From Hymenobacter wooponensis (GTDB lineage: Bacteria > Bacteroidota > Bacteroidia > Cytophagales > Hymenobacteraceae), in assembly GCF_004745865.1 (NCBI RefSeq), contig NZ_SRKZ01000002.1, positions 682,001 through 746,000 of the forward strand: 64,000 nucleotides of DNA, written 5' to 3'. Positions 7,934 to 15,984 of the stretch are shown here, one piece after another. Position 1 is the first letter of the stretch; each line of letters opens with the position of its first letter. The position numbers were made by a program, and so were the translations under genes. The notes under the pieces are model-generated. The model was not told the origin of the DNA. It made no database searches and saw only the letters and a list, made by a program, of their open reading frames with translations.

Positions 7934-8971
7934 ATGCAGGACAACATCGCGCGGCTGCGGGCCGAAATCGAAGCGTACGACGTAACCACCCCAGAACAGC
8001 TAGATCAGTTCCGGATTGCCTTCACGGGCCGGAAGGGCCAGTTGGCCGATCTGTTTGACCAGCTGAAAACGGTACCTCAGGAGCAGCGCAAAGCTGTAGG
8101 CCAAGAGCTTAACCAACTCAAGCAACAAGCGCTGGCTCGTTTTGAGCAGCGCCAGCAGGAACTGGAAGCCGCCACGGCCAACGCCCCCGCCGACCCTACC
8201 TTCGACTACACGCTGCCCACGGTGCCCAACGCCCTGGGCACCCGCCACCCCTTGAGCTTGGTGCGCGAGGAGATTGTGCGCATTCTGGCTCGCATCGGCT
8301 TTAATGTGGCAGAGGGCCCCGAGATTGAGGACGACTGGCACAACTTCACTGCCCTCAACTTCCCCGAGAACCACCCGGCCCGCGATATGCAGGACACCTT
8401 CTTTGTGCGCCGCACACCCGGCGAGCAGGAGTGGGTACTGCGCACGCACACCAGCCCCGTGCAGGTGCGCGTGATGCAAACCCAAAAGCCGCCTATCCGC
8501 AGCATCATGCCTGGCCGCGTGTATCGTAACGAAGCCATTTCGGCCCGCGCCCACATGATGTTCCATCAGGTGGAGGCTTTGTTTGTTGATGAGAACGTGA
8601 GCTTCGCCGACCTGAAGCAGACCGTGTATCACTTCGTGCAGGAACTGTTCGGGGATGATATGCAGGTGCGCTTCCGCCCGTCCTTCTTCCCCTTCACCGA
8701 GCCAAGTGCGGAAATTGACATCACTTGCCTGATCTGCAAAGGCAAAGGCTGTAACATCTGCAAGCACACTGGTTGGGTTGAAATTGGTGGCTGCGGCATG
8801 GTAGACCCCGCCGTGCTGGAACAGTCCGGTATCGACCCCGAGCGCTACAGCGGCTACGCCTGGGGCATGGGCATTGAGCGCATTACTATGCTAAAGTACC
8901 AGATCAAGGACCTGCGCCTCTTCACGGAGAACGACCTGCGCTTCCTCCGTCAGTTTGAAGGCGTGCAGTAG
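7934..8971 (+). CDS. pheS: Phenylalanine--tRNA ligase alpha subunit
   Basis: A 345-residue catalytic alpha subunit of phenylalanyl-tRNA synthetase, which charges tRNA-Phe together with PheT. It starts with the coiled-coil arm that contacts tRNA (about residues 1-90). The class II core follows: RHPLSLVREEIVRILARIGF, motif 2 around YRNEAISARAHMMFHQVEALF, and motif 3 GYAWGMGIERITML near the C-terminus. A cysteine cluster, ITCLICKGKGCNICKHTGW, is present in the core as in many bacterial PheS. Length is normal. pheT is not adjacent. A strong terminator follows the stop. Confidence 0.97.
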   Translation: MQDNIARLRAEIEAYDVTTPEQLDQFRIAFTGRKGQLADLFDQLKTVPQEQRKAVGQELNQLKQQALARFEQRQQELEAATANAPADPTFDYTLPTVPNALGTRHPLSLVREEIVRILARIGFNVAEGPEIEDDWHNFTALNFPENHPARDMQDTFFVRRTPGEQEWVLRTHTSPVQVRVMQTQKPPIRSIMPGRVYRNEAISARAHMMFHQVEALFVDENVSFADLKQTVYHFVQELFGDDMQVRFRPSFFPFTEPSAEIDITCLICKGKGCNICKHTGWVEIGGCGMVDPAVLEQSGIDPERYSGYAWGMGIERITMLKYQIKDLRLFTENDLRFLRQFEGVQ

Positions 8972-8997
8972 GCCACATTGCCTGCTTCGCTTTGTCT

Positions 8998-9037
8998 AAA
9001 AAGCTCTCTTCGGCCCCCAGAAGAGAGCTTTTTTTTG
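8998..9037 (+). terminator. Terminator of pheS
   Basis: An 11-bp perfect stem, AAGCTCTCTTC (9001-9011) / GAAGAGAGCTT (9020-9030), is followed by a run of eight or more T. Confidence 0.85.
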
Positions 9038-9177
9038 GCCTTAGCAAACTATCGGGTGGCTCTTGGCCTTTCTTGCTACTGAATGCGCGGCTCATCATAC
9101 TTGCCTAGTAGCCTAGCGGGCTATACCGTAGCGCAACTCTGCTTCGTTTAAGCTACCGCGCTTTACCCGTTTTGCTT

Positions 9178-9624
9178 ATGCACTCTAGCCTCTTCCCTTC
9201 TTCCCGTACAGTTGCCCTCCTGGCTGTTTTAGCTGCCCCGGCGGTGCTGGCCGCCTGTAATAACTCCAACGACGCTCAGCCACAGATTCCGCTGGCGGCG
9301 GTTAACGAGCTGGTTGTGCTCACCGACCAGAAGAACAGCAACCTGCGCTTTGATAATGGAGCCATATACATCAATGGCGGCGTAAAGGGCATTATTGTCG
9401 TGCGGCAGAATGCCTCTAGCTACCTAGCCTTCGAGCGTAATTGCCCCTACCAGCCGCTTGATACCTGTGCCCGGGTGAAAATTGACCCGTTCGTCCGGCT
9501 CTATGACCCGTGCTGCAAGTCGCAGTTTAGCTTCCAGGGGCAGGTGCAGGGAGGCCCGGCCACCAGAAATTTGCGGCAATACAACACGGCCCTCTCCGGC
9601 AACCTTCTGACAATCACTAATTAA
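9178..9624 (+). CDS. Rieske-like lipoprotein lacking the cluster histidines
   Basis: A 148-residue protein with a lipoprotein signal peptide ending VLAAC, so it is probably membrane-anchored in the envelope. The body resembles a Rieske ferredoxin domain: NGGVKGIIVVRQNASSYLAFERNCPY, then DPCCKSQFSFQGQVQGGPATRNLRQY, which matches the classic end CPCHGS.FD..G.V..GPA...L..Y. The two iron-ligand histidines are absent: CPH has become CPY and CPCH has become DPCC. The 2Fe-2S cluster as normally ligated is therefore unlikely. Extra cysteines (CPY, DTCAR, CC) could form disulfides. The ATG at 9178 is used, since an in-frame TTG at 9172 adds only two residues. Confidence 0.75.
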   Translation: MHSSLFPSSRTVALLAVLAAPAVLAACNNSNDAQPQIPLAAVNELVVLTDQKNSNLRFDNGAIYINGGVKGIIVVRQNASSYLAFERNCPYQPLDTCARVKIDPFVRLYDPCCKSQFSFQGQVQGGPATRNLRQYNTALSGNLLTITN

Positions 9625-9719
9625 AAAAAACAGGTAAAAATTTTCGAAACGCATGTTTGGAGCTTCAAAAACTTTGCTCTAATATTGCACCAGCAACGGC
9701 AAAATACGCCGCCATAACC

Positions 9720-9793
9720 GCTTCCTTAGCTCAGCCGGTTAGAGCATCTGACTGTTAATCAGAGGGTCCCTGGTTCGAGCCCAGGAGGGAGCG
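9720..9793 (+). tRNA. tRNA-Asn (GTT)
   Basis: A full cloverleaf can be drawn. The acceptor stem GCTTCCT/AGGGAGC is 9720-9726 with 9786-9792. The D arm is GCTC/GAGC, the anticodon stem TCTGA/TCAGA has loop CTGTTAA (anticodon GTT), the variable loop is 5 nt, and the T arm is CCTGG TTCGAGC CCAGG. The discriminator is G at 9793 and CCA is not encoded. The 3' end from 9780 onward is the left attachment site of the integrated element. The gene stays intact because the element restores these bases. Confidence 0.97.
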
Positions 9794-9800
9794 CACAAGC
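9780..9800 (+). repeat. attL: left copy of the 21-bp attachment repeat
   Basis: The 21 bases at 9780-9800 (3' end of tRNA-Asn plus 7 bases) recur exactly at 47841-47861 in the same orientation. The flanking bases differ on both sides (G before here, A before the right copy). A tRNA 3' end next to an integrase gene is the classic tyrosine-recombinase target. Confidence 0.93.
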
Positions 9801-9801
9801 A

Positions 9802-9840
9802 GAAGAAGCCCGCCGATAATCGGTGGGCTTCTTCGTTTTT
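9802..9840 (+). terminator. Terminator downstream of tRNA-Asn, carried by the element
   Basis: A 10-bp stem, GAAGAAGCCC (9802-9811) / GGGCTTCTTC (9825-9834), is followed by a T run. It starts right after attL, so it belongs to the element. A different hairpin follows attR (47859-47895) and was probably the tRNA's original terminator. Confidence 0.8.
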
Positions 9841-9910
9841 AAGCCATTCTGAGCCGTTTTTCTTCTTTGCCTTTCTTGCCTTTCCTCCGCGTTCCGGTTA
9901 TCTTTCGATA

Positions 9911-9950
9911 TAAACCGGGACACAAAACGGGACCTATACCGGGACACAGG
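9911..9950 (+). repeat. Probable integrase arm-type sites, left end
   Basis: Two tandem copies of a sequence containing ACCGGGACACA: TAAACCGGGACACAAAACGG at 9911-9930 (continuing GAC) and TATACCGGGACACAGG at 9935-9950. The first is nearly identical to a sequence at 47769-47792 beside the right end. They lie immediately before the integrase ATG (9955), so binding here could also control the integrase gene. Confidence 0.65.
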
Positions 9951-9954
9951 CAGG

Positions 9955-11280
9955 ATGGCAAAGCAGATTACTTACCGGAAGCAGATCAGCGTGCGGATGA
10001 GCCTACGGCTGGCTAAGCGCAATAAGCGGGGCTTCTGCCCGGTGCGGATGACGGCCCGCTGGCACGGAGAGGAACTGCAGATGGATACCGGGGAACTGGT
10101 AATGCCGGCGGGTAAGAACCGGCGGGGTAAGGAAGAATCCTTTTGGGACGCAGAGACGGGGCAGGTGGTCGGTGACCACCCCGACAAGGCATATCTGAAC
10201 TCCCGCTTGGCCGAGTGGGTAAGGGACGTTACCCAGGCCTTCGAGTCTGTGTTTGACCGGGCCCCGTTTGCGAAAGTGAGCAAGGAGCAGCTGCGGGCCG
10301 AGCTGTTTCCGCCCGAGGTGGAAGAGACACCGGAGCCGGCAGTAACGGTCAAGCCAATCAGTCGCACGTTCCGGCAGGTGCTGGAAGAATGGAAGGAGGA
10401 AAACCGCAACCTGGGCAAAGACTCCCTGCGCAAGTACGACCAGCTGGCTACCATGATGGAAACTTGGCGGCCTGACCTGCGGCCGGAGCAGGTGACGCAG
10501 AAGATTGCCAAGGAATATCAGCAGCATCTGCTGGACCTGCAGAAGTCGGACGCTACCATCAAGGTACATTTCACCGGGCTACGCAAATGCCTTGAGCAAC
10601 TGGGGCTGCCGGCCGACATGGCGTGGCTGCAGTATTCGGCCAAGAACGCGCCGCAGCTGGACCTGGAAATCGAGGAAGTACAACGGCTGATTAAGTGGCG
10701 GCCGACTTCTGACGTGCTGGCCGAGGAACGGGACCGGTGGCTGTTTCAACTGTTCAGCGGACGGCGCTACGAAGACTTGGAGAAGTTCGACCCGCGGGAG
10801 CGGATTACGCTAACGCTGGAAGACGGCCGCAAAGTGCCGGCGCTGCTACACGCCCAGGGCAAAACTGGTAATGACGCAGCCGTGCCCCTCCCCCCTATTG
10901 CGGTGAACATCGGGGAGCGGTGGGGCTGGCAGTTTCCGGCCCGTACCTGGCAGCAGCGCGGCGACTACATCAAGGACATTGCCCAGCAGGCCGGACTGAA
11001 CCGGGAATGGGACGACCGGCTGATTACGGGCGGGAAGGTGGTGCACAACTGGCGGCCCATCTGGCAGGTCATCAGCACCCATACGGCCCGGCACACGGCG
11101 GCTACGCTGCTCAAGCAAGTCAGCAACGGTAACAAAGCCCTAGCCCGGCTGGTGCTTGGCCACGCCGAGGAAGATGTAACGGACCGCTACGCCAAAGACA
11201 AGGCCCGGCTGCTGGCGCCGGCCGTGCTGGATGCTTGGCAGAAGATTCTGGGCGACTGGTACGACGGGGTGCCAGCCTAG
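9955..11280 (+). CDS. int: Tyrosine recombinase (integrase) of the element
   Basis: A 441-residue site-specific recombinase that would insert and excise the element at tRNA-Asn. It has an N-terminal arm-binding part (about 1-110), a SAM-like core-binding domain (about 125-225, RTFRQVLEEWKEENRNLGKDS), and a C-terminal catalytic domain. Catalytic residues are visible: Arg near 269 (LFSGRRYEDL), HTARHT near 375-380, the second His in LGHAEEDV near 402, and the nucleophile Tyr near 412 in TDRYAKD. The gene reads inward from attL. Its 5' end abuts the proposed arm sites, and a perfect GC-rich hairpin follows the stop. Confidence 0.95.
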   Translation: MAKQITYRKQISVRMSLRLAKRNKRGFCPVRMTARWHGEELQMDTGELVMPAGKNRRGKEESFWDAETGQVVGDHPDKAYLNSRLAEWVRDVTQAFESVFDRAPFAKVSKEQLRAELFPPEVEETPEPAVTVKPISRTFRQVLEEWKEENRNLGKDSLRKYDQLATMMETWRPDLRPEQVTQKIAKEYQQHLLDLQKSDATIKVHFTGLRKCLEQLGLPADMAWLQYSAKNAPQLDLEIEEVQRLIKWRPTSDVLAEERDRWLFQLFSGRRYEDLEKFDPRERITLTLEDGRKVPALLHAQGKTGNDAAVPLPPIAVNIGERWGWQFPARTWQQRGDYIKDIAQQAGLNREWDDRLITGGKVVHNWRPIWQVISTHTARHTAATLLKQVSNGNKALARLVLGHAEEDVTDRYAKDKARLLAPAVLDAWQKILGDWYDGVPA

Positions 11281-11300
11281 CAGTTACCTGGCAACATAAG

Positions 11301-11346
11301 GACGCGGCCCCCTGCTCCGGATAAACCGGCGGCAGGGGGCCGCGTC
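11301..11346 (+). terminator. Hairpin after the integrase gene
   Basis: A perfect 15-bp stem, GACGCGGCCCCCTGC (11301-11315) / GCAGGGGGCCGCGTC (11332-11346). There is no T run. It separates the integrase from the small leftward gene at 11389-11580. Confidence 0.6.
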
Positions 11347-11388
11347 GCGCTATAGGGTGCCTGAAGGGTGGCTTTTGCCTGGCTTAAG

Positions 11389-11580
11389 CTACGGGCGAAG
11401 GGCGGCACATACCTCGGCCTCGGGCAGGCCGGTGTAGCGGCAGAACTCGGCGATGGAAACGTAGGAGCGGGCCGGCTTGGCCAAGTGGCGGCGGATGCGC
11501 TGGAGGAGGCGCTTGCCGGCGTCGTAGCTGGTACCCGTGAGCTGGGCTGCCTCCTTGGGGTAGATGCAAACCTGGGGCAT
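11389..11580 (-). CDS. Small winged-helix/excisionase-like protein
   Basis: A 63-residue protein beginning MPQVCIYPKEAAQLTG. The middle reads SYDAGKRLLQRIRRHLAKP and the end reads YVSIAEFCRYTGLPEAEV. That pattern (a helix-turn-helix-like KEAAQLTG, then a helical part, then SIAEFCRYTGL) is common in small proteins on Bacteroidota mobile elements. It could serve as an excisionase or transcription factor beside the integrase; this role is inference. It runs opposite to the integrase and diverges from the nuclease gene at 11653. The ATG at 11580 gives the compact form; 11640 is an alternative. Confidence 0.6.
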   Translation of the reverse strand: MPQVCIYPKEAAQLTGTSYDAGKRLLQRIRRHLAKPARSYVSIAEFCRYTGLPEAEVCAALRP

Positions 11581-11652
11581 AGTGGGGAGAGTGGGGGCGT
11601 TCGGGACAAGCAAAGATACAACCAGGCGGGTGCAGGCCATAGGTTTAGCACC

Positions 11653-12231
11653 ATGACAAACAATACGTTACGATTGGTTGCGGTTGGTTTCCTGGCGCTG
11701 AGCGTCATGCTTACGGGCAGTTCGGCAGCGGCTGGCAGCCCCGGTTCCGGCACGGACGAGCCCCGTACTGAAACCGGCCGCGTGGTGCGCGTCATCGACG
11801 GCGACACCTACGACGTGCTGAGCGGCGGCCGGCTACTGCGGGTGCGCCTGACCGGGGCAGATGCGCCGGAGCTGGGCCAGCCCTACGGCCGGCAGGTGGC
11901 CGATTCGGTGCGCCGGCTGCTGACGCCCCGGCAGCTGGTGGCCCTGACCCTGCAAGGTCAGGACCTGTATGGCCGGGCCCTGGCCACAATAGCGCTACTG
12001 CCGGGAACGGGTAAGCTGCCGGCGGTAGCTCTGGACTCGCTGCTGGTGGCGCGGGGCTGGGCGTGGGCCTGGGCACCCCGGCACAAGGTGCCGCGACTGG
12101 CGGCCGTGCAACAGCAGGCCCAGCGCCAAGGTCGCGGGTTGTGGCACTGCTCGCCGGCGGTGCCGCCTTCCATCTGGCGCAATCTGAGTGCGGCCGGGAA
12201 GCGGCGCTACGCTTCAGGCTGTCCCCGCTGA
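11653..12231 (+). CDS. Exported thermonuclease-family (SNase-like) nuclease
   Basis: A 192-residue protein with an N-terminal signal or anchor segment (LRLVAVGFLALSVMLTGSSAAAG) and a staphylococcal-nuclease domain from about residue 40. VVRVIDGDTYDV contains the Ca-binding Asp residues, LRVRLTGADAPELGQPYG holds the first catalytic Arg and Asp, and GRALATIALL and ARGWAWAW are the later conserved strands. The cargo could degrade extracellular DNA or nick DNA in the periplasm. The ATG at 11653 is preferred over the longer frame at 11368, whose first 95 residues overlap the opposite-strand gene. Confidence 0.85.
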   Translation: MTNNTLRLVAVGFLALSVMLTGSSAAAGSPGSGTDEPRTETGRVVRVIDGDTYDVLSGGRLLRVRLTGADAPELGQPYGRQVADSVRRLLTPRQLVALTLQGQDLYGRALATIALLPGTGKLPAVALDSLLVARGWAWAWAPRHKVPRLAAVQQQAQRQGRGLWHCSPAVPPSIWRNLSAAGKRRYASGCPR

Positions 12232-12288
12232 GCCATCCGCTTCTCCCCTGATTCTTCTCATTTCTTCACTCCTTTTCCCTTTTCACCC

Positions 12289-13032
12289 ATGGCACAACAA
12301 ACCGGTATTATCGGCATTCAGGGCACCGTCGGCGGGCTCGTGTTTGCCAAGGACGGCAGCATCCGGCAGAAGCCGGCTTCCAACAAGGCGGCATTTGCCG
12401 GCTCGGCCAGCATGGCCCGCACGCGTGAAAACGCCTCGGAGTTCGGCGAAGCGGCTTCGGCCGGCAAGCTGGTACGCGACGCGCTGCGCCAAGCTATCCA
12501 GTCGGCCAGCGACAAGAAGCTGGTGGCCCGGCTGACGCAGAAGATGCGCGAAATCATCAGCCTCGACGAGGACAATGACCGGGGCGGCCGGCAGGTACTC
12601 AAAGAAAACACGGCCGGCCTGCTGGGCTTCAACTTCAACGCCGGGGCCGGCCTGAGCCAGACGCTGTTTTTCGGCTACGGCGTGGAGCTGGCCGGCCGGG
12701 ACGTAACGCTGAGCGTGGCGGGCATCAACCCGCAAACCGATGTGGCCGCCCCGCAGGGCGCCACCCACTATGAGGTTGTGTACGCCGCAGCCTCGCTCAG
12801 CTTCGACACCAAAACCTTTGCCGTGGCCACGGTGGCCGCGCCGCTGGGTCCGCAGCCGCTGAGCGGCGCCCTGGGCGCGCAGAACGTCGTGGCCACGCTG
12901 CCCGCCGACCCGGCCGCAACGGACGTGGTGCTGGGCGTGCTTGGCATCAACTTCTACCAGGAGCTGAACGGCAAGATGTACCCGCTGAACAACAACGGCA
13001 GCAACCCGCTGGCGGTGGTGTACGTGGGCTAG
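12289..13032 (+). CDS. Conserved Bacteroidota mobile-element protein, unknown
   Basis: A 247-residue protein starting MAQQTGIIGIQGTVGGLVF. A conserved-looking N-terminal segment follows: RTRENASEFGEAASAGKLVRDALR, then ARLTQKMREII, then the glycine-containing LLGFNFNAGAGLSQTLFFGYGV. I recognise this N-terminal pattern from uncharacterised proteins on Bacteroidota islands, but no function is attached to it. The C-terminal half is beta-rich and Ala/Gly/Val-rich. There is no signal peptide. The 5' neighbour is the secreted nuclease, and a perfect terminator follows. Confidence 0.7.
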   Translation: MAQQTGIIGIQGTVGGLVFAKDGSIRQKPASNKAAFAGSASMARTRENASEFGEAASAGKLVRDALRQAIQSASDKKLVARLTQKMREIISLDEDNDRGGRQVLKENTAGLLGFNFNAGAGLSQTLFFGYGVELAGRDVTLSVAGINPQTDVAAPQGATHYEVVYAAASLSFDTKTFAVATVAAPLGPQPLSGALGAQNVVATLPADPAATDVVLGVLGINFYQELNGKMYPLNNNGSNPLAVVYVG

Positions 13033-13053
13033 CCGCCTAGCATCAACGGTCAC

Positions 13054-13085
13054 GCGGCCGGCTTCCCGGAGCCGGCCGCTTTCTT
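13054..13085 (+). terminator. Terminator
   Basis: A 10-bp stem, GCGGCCGGCT (13054-13063) / AGCCGGCCGC (13070-13079), followed by TTTCTTTTT. Confidence 0.8.
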
Positions 13086-13117
13086 TTTCACTTCAACGCC
13101 GCAAGGCACCTTTCTAT

Positions 13118-13564
13118 ATGGCCACCCTAACTGCCTACCAGAAACAATTTCGCCAGCGCATGAAGCGCGCCATCAGCCTGCGGGCCAAAGCTGACCGCAA
13201 AGCCCGCTCCTACGCTACCCGCTTGGCCACGGCCCTACTCGACGCCCAGATGGCCGCAGCTATGATGAACGCGCTGAACCAGACTTACAACGTGGACGTG
13301 AGCACGCAGACCCTGCTCGTGCATGACCTCCTAGACGTAGTTACACCCCAGCGCCTGACCGACACGCTGACCGCCAGCACGCCGGGCGAGGAGCTGGTCC
13401 TGTTCAACCAGATTCCGGATGGCAACGGCGGCCAGCCGCTGCCGGCAAACCCGCTGTTCGGGGAGACGGCTACTACGCCGCCTATTATCAACCAGCCGCC
13501 TGCCGTGCAGATTGATACGGCCTCCGCACCTCAGGCTATCGAGCGTGAGCAGGTGGACGGGTAA
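13118..13564 (+). CDS. Hypothetical protein, unknown
   Basis: A 148-residue protein. The N-terminus is basic and helical (QKQFRQRMKRAISLRAKADRKARSY). An Ala/Met-rich helix follows (LATALLDAQMAAAMMNALNQTY), and the C-terminus is Pro-rich and apparently disordered. I do not recognise a family. It follows the 12289 gene in the same direction and converges with the AIPR gene, with a terminator in between. Confidence 0.6.
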   Translation: MATLTAYQKQFRQRMKRAISLRAKADRKARSYATRLATALLDAQMAAAMMNALNQTYNVDVSTQTLLVHDLLDVVTPQRLTDTLTASTPGEELVLFNQIPDGNGGQPLPANPLFGETATTPPIINQPPAVQIDTASAPQAIEREQVDG

Positions 13565-13586
13565 TCCATCAATCAATCTAAATACA

Positions 13587-13620
13587 AAAGGCCAGCCTTC
13601 TACAGAGGCTGGCCTTTTGC
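13587..13620. terminator. Bidirectional terminator between convergent genes
   Basis: AAAAGGCCAGCC ... GGCTGGCCTTTT lies between the stop at 13564 and the AIPR stop at 13648. It ends the long leftward operon on one side and the short rightward gene on the other. Confidence 0.85.
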
Positions 13621-13647
13621 TTGGAATAAGCTCCCGGGCTGGTTTTA

Positions 13648-15984
13648 TCAGGCGGAAACGGTGAAGCCGTAACGGGCCGCTTTTTCAACAATCTGATGCA
13701 GGCGGACGGCTTTGAACTTCCCAACCGGGAACTTCTCCCGCATGGTTGTTTTCAGAAACTCGACGTCCCGCAGTGCCAGGGCTTTGTTTTTCTTTTCCCA
13801 GTCAAACAATTTGGCAACCAGCTCCTGTGTGAGATTAACCTGTACCTCTTTTCCAGCAGGTGCAGCAGCTGGCTGTTCCTGTTCCTGTAACTGGTCGAGC
13901 AACCCGGGGTTGTGCTCCAGCAGCAAATCGATGATAAACTGCCCCGTTTCAACCTCGCTGTCGGTGAGATGTCGGTTACGGGTGATATTGCGTCCGATGC
14001 TGTTGCACCGGTCCCGTTTGTGCTGGGAAAGCAGATTGGACTGGCGGCCCCATTGCTCAATGATTTCCCACGCCTCCGCTCCCAGGGCCCGGAGCATTTC
14101 CTCCTGTTGCCGGCGTTCCTCTGCCGCCAAGTCATCGTTCGTCTGGCGGTAGCGTTTCTGCTGTTGCTGCGGGTCGGAAAAGTCACCCTGCAGCTTTGTC
14201 AGCAGTTGCTGCAGCTTGTCCTTGGGAACAGAGGCATCACGCAGCAGCAGCCAGCAGTCTTCCTGCTTGGCCCGTTCACTCACCAGCTTGGTGCCCGCGC
14301 TTTGCTGCAGATAGTTATCCACGAAGCGCAGGGTACTGTTAATAACCGACCGTAAGGCTTCGGATACATCCTGCTCCTTCCAGATTTTGTACAGGTCGAT
14401 CCGGCCGGCAGTCACATGATTGAGCCAGGCCAAGGTGTAGGGCACGGTCAGGAATTTGTAGTCACCCAGTTTGGTAGCACCCCGGCCATATTCCTGATCA
14501 GCAGCCCGGAACAGAATAGCCTTGGCTATTAAATCCTCGAAGAAAATGCTGTTAGGCTGATAGTCCTTGCCCAGCTTCTTCAGGTACTCGGCATAGTTTT
14601 TCTGAGCACCACGCGCCACCAGCCAGGGCAGGCCGCCCCAGGTATGCTCAAATTTTGCTACCATCTCCTTCGTGAAGAGCTGTTTGCGCGGGTTCTGGTG
14701 CTCGAAAGCTTTACGCCGCTTGGGAGTCAGCTCGCGGTTAAGCGCCACCTTGTACTGGCCGCGGGCCCGCTCGAAAAACCAACGGGTCTGCACGGTGGTA
14801 TTGGGTGCCGGCGGCGCCCAGCAGGCACGGGAAATCTTTTCGAGCTGCCGGTTGAATTTGTTGTTGGCCGACAGGTCGGCAGCTTGGATTCCGTTCTGGC
14901 TGTTGGCGTACTGCGAGATGAGCGGAATGATTTCGTCCATGTCCTCGGGCCGGCGCAACACCGTCAGCTTCATCTGCACGAAGACACTGCTGATGTCGGC
15001 CCGGTCCTGGCGCTGGGTGCGAAAGATGGCAGCGGTAGTCTGGCCGCCATTCACAATCTGCAGGTCACGAACACTATGGATACCCCAGCCGCCGCCCGGC
15101 AGCTGACGTACATCTACCTGCTCGGCCGTGGCGGCAATACCGTTGTTATAGGCCAGAAAACGGTGTGGGGCGGTCTTAATAGTATTGCGGATACCCTTGT
15201 TGACCGCACCCGTGAAGTCGAGGAAGGAACGGACATTCTGCTCCAGCAGGCGGGCCCCGTACCGCTCATACATTTCTGCCAGCAGCGTACCAGGCACGAT
15301 GGCTAGGTAGGACTGATAGTCATTGTTGCTGACTGGCATCGGCAGGCAATTAAGCGGCTGACCATGGCTCCGCTCAAATTCTATTTCAATGGGTTCACGC
15401 CGGTTGCGGCTCGTCCAGAGCCGGTGAAACCGGTCCAGATCCCAGATATGGTACTGCACCTGAACTGTCTGGTTCAGGCGGCGGTCTGGCAATGCCGCAT
15501 CAGATGTCAGCCGGGCGTTGGTCAGAATAAAGATGCGGGCCCGGACTACTTTACCGGCATTGTCGAACAGCACCTGTGCCAGCTCATAGGCGGGCGCCGA
15601 TTCGTCAATCTCGTCGCGGTAGCCATTGAATACGTTCTTCAGAAAACGCTCCGACTGATTGGCGGCCGTGGTCACGTCCGTTTTCACGAACGAACGGGCT
15701 TCGGTGGTCTCCTGAAAAAACGTGATAAACAGGTCTACCGTCTCGAAATCCTCGCTGAGCGCGTAGCCGTTGATTTTATGCTGAATCTGGTGGGCCTTAT
15801 TGGCCTTGATGCTGGTACAGACGCGGGCATTCTCCGTCTCGCCGGCATCAGCCAGCAGGCCTATCAGGTATTCAGTAGCTTTTTCTTCCAGCAGCGCCCC
15901 CTCCTCCTTCTCTATCTCCACCAGCGCCCGGACTTCCTGATTCAGGTCGGTCAGGAATCCGTTGAGTTCTTCTGTATCAGACAT
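13648..15984 (-). CDS. AIPR-family protein (abortive infection phage resistance)
   Basis: A 778-residue protein with the AIPR domain. The characteristic stretch lies at about residues 255-320: VNKGIRNTIKTAPHRFLAYNNGI, then RDLQIVNGGQTTAAIF. The family is named from lactococcal abortive-infection proteins and often sits in restriction-like operons; its chemistry is not settled. The C-terminal 250 residues are Gln/Glu-rich and helical, probably partly coiled coil. It is the last gene of the nine-gene leftward operon. Its start overlaps the stop of the DUF4420 gene by 8 bases, indicating translational coupling. Within the system it is a plausible effector or DNA-interacting subunit, by inference. 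Confidence 0.88.
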   Translation of the reverse strand: MSDTEELNGFLTDLNQEVRALVEIEKEEGALLEEKATEYLIGLLADAGETENARVCTSIKANKAHQIQHKINGYALSEDFETVDLFITFFQETTEARSFVKTDVTTAANQSERFLKNVFNGYRDEIDESAPAYELAQVLFDNAGKVVRARIFILTNARLTSDAALPDRRLNQTVQVQYHIWDLDRFHRLWTSRNRREPIEIEFERSHGQPLNCLPMPVSNNDYQSYLAIVPGTLLAEMYERYGARLLEQNVRSFLDFTGAVNKGIRNTIKTAPHRFLAYNNGIAATAEQVDVRQLPGGGWGIHSVRDLQIVNGGQTTAAIFRTQRQDRADISSVFVQMKLTVLRRPEDMDEIIPLISQYANSQNGIQAADLSANNKFNRQLEKISRACWAPPAPNTTVQTRWFFERARGQYKVALNRELTPKRRKAFEHQNPRKQLFTKEMVAKFEHTWGGLPWLVARGAQKNYAEYLKKLGKDYQPNSIFFEDLIAKAILFRAADQEYGRGATKLGDYKFLTVPYTLAWLNHVTAGRIDLYKIWKEQDVSEALRSVINSTLRFVDNYLQQSAGTKLVSERAKQEDCWLLLRDASVPKDKLQQLLTKLQGDFSDPQQQQKRYRQTNDDLAAEERRQQEEMLRALGAEAWEIIEQWGRQSNLLSQHKRDRCNSIGRNITRNRHLTDSEVETGQFIIDLLLEHNPGLLDQLQEQEQPAAAPAGKEVQVNLTQELVAKLFDWEKKNKALALRDVEFLKTTMREKFPVGKFKAVRLHQIVEKAARYGFTVSA

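Noticed and set aside
8000..8767. 255-residue open frame antisense to pheS
   Set aside because: The sense strand is a full, certain pheS. The antisense chain is His/Val/Gly-rich and looks like a composition effect.
14644..15306. 220-residue frame antisense to the AIPR gene
   Set aside because: AIPR has clear family motifs; the antisense frame has none and no operon context.
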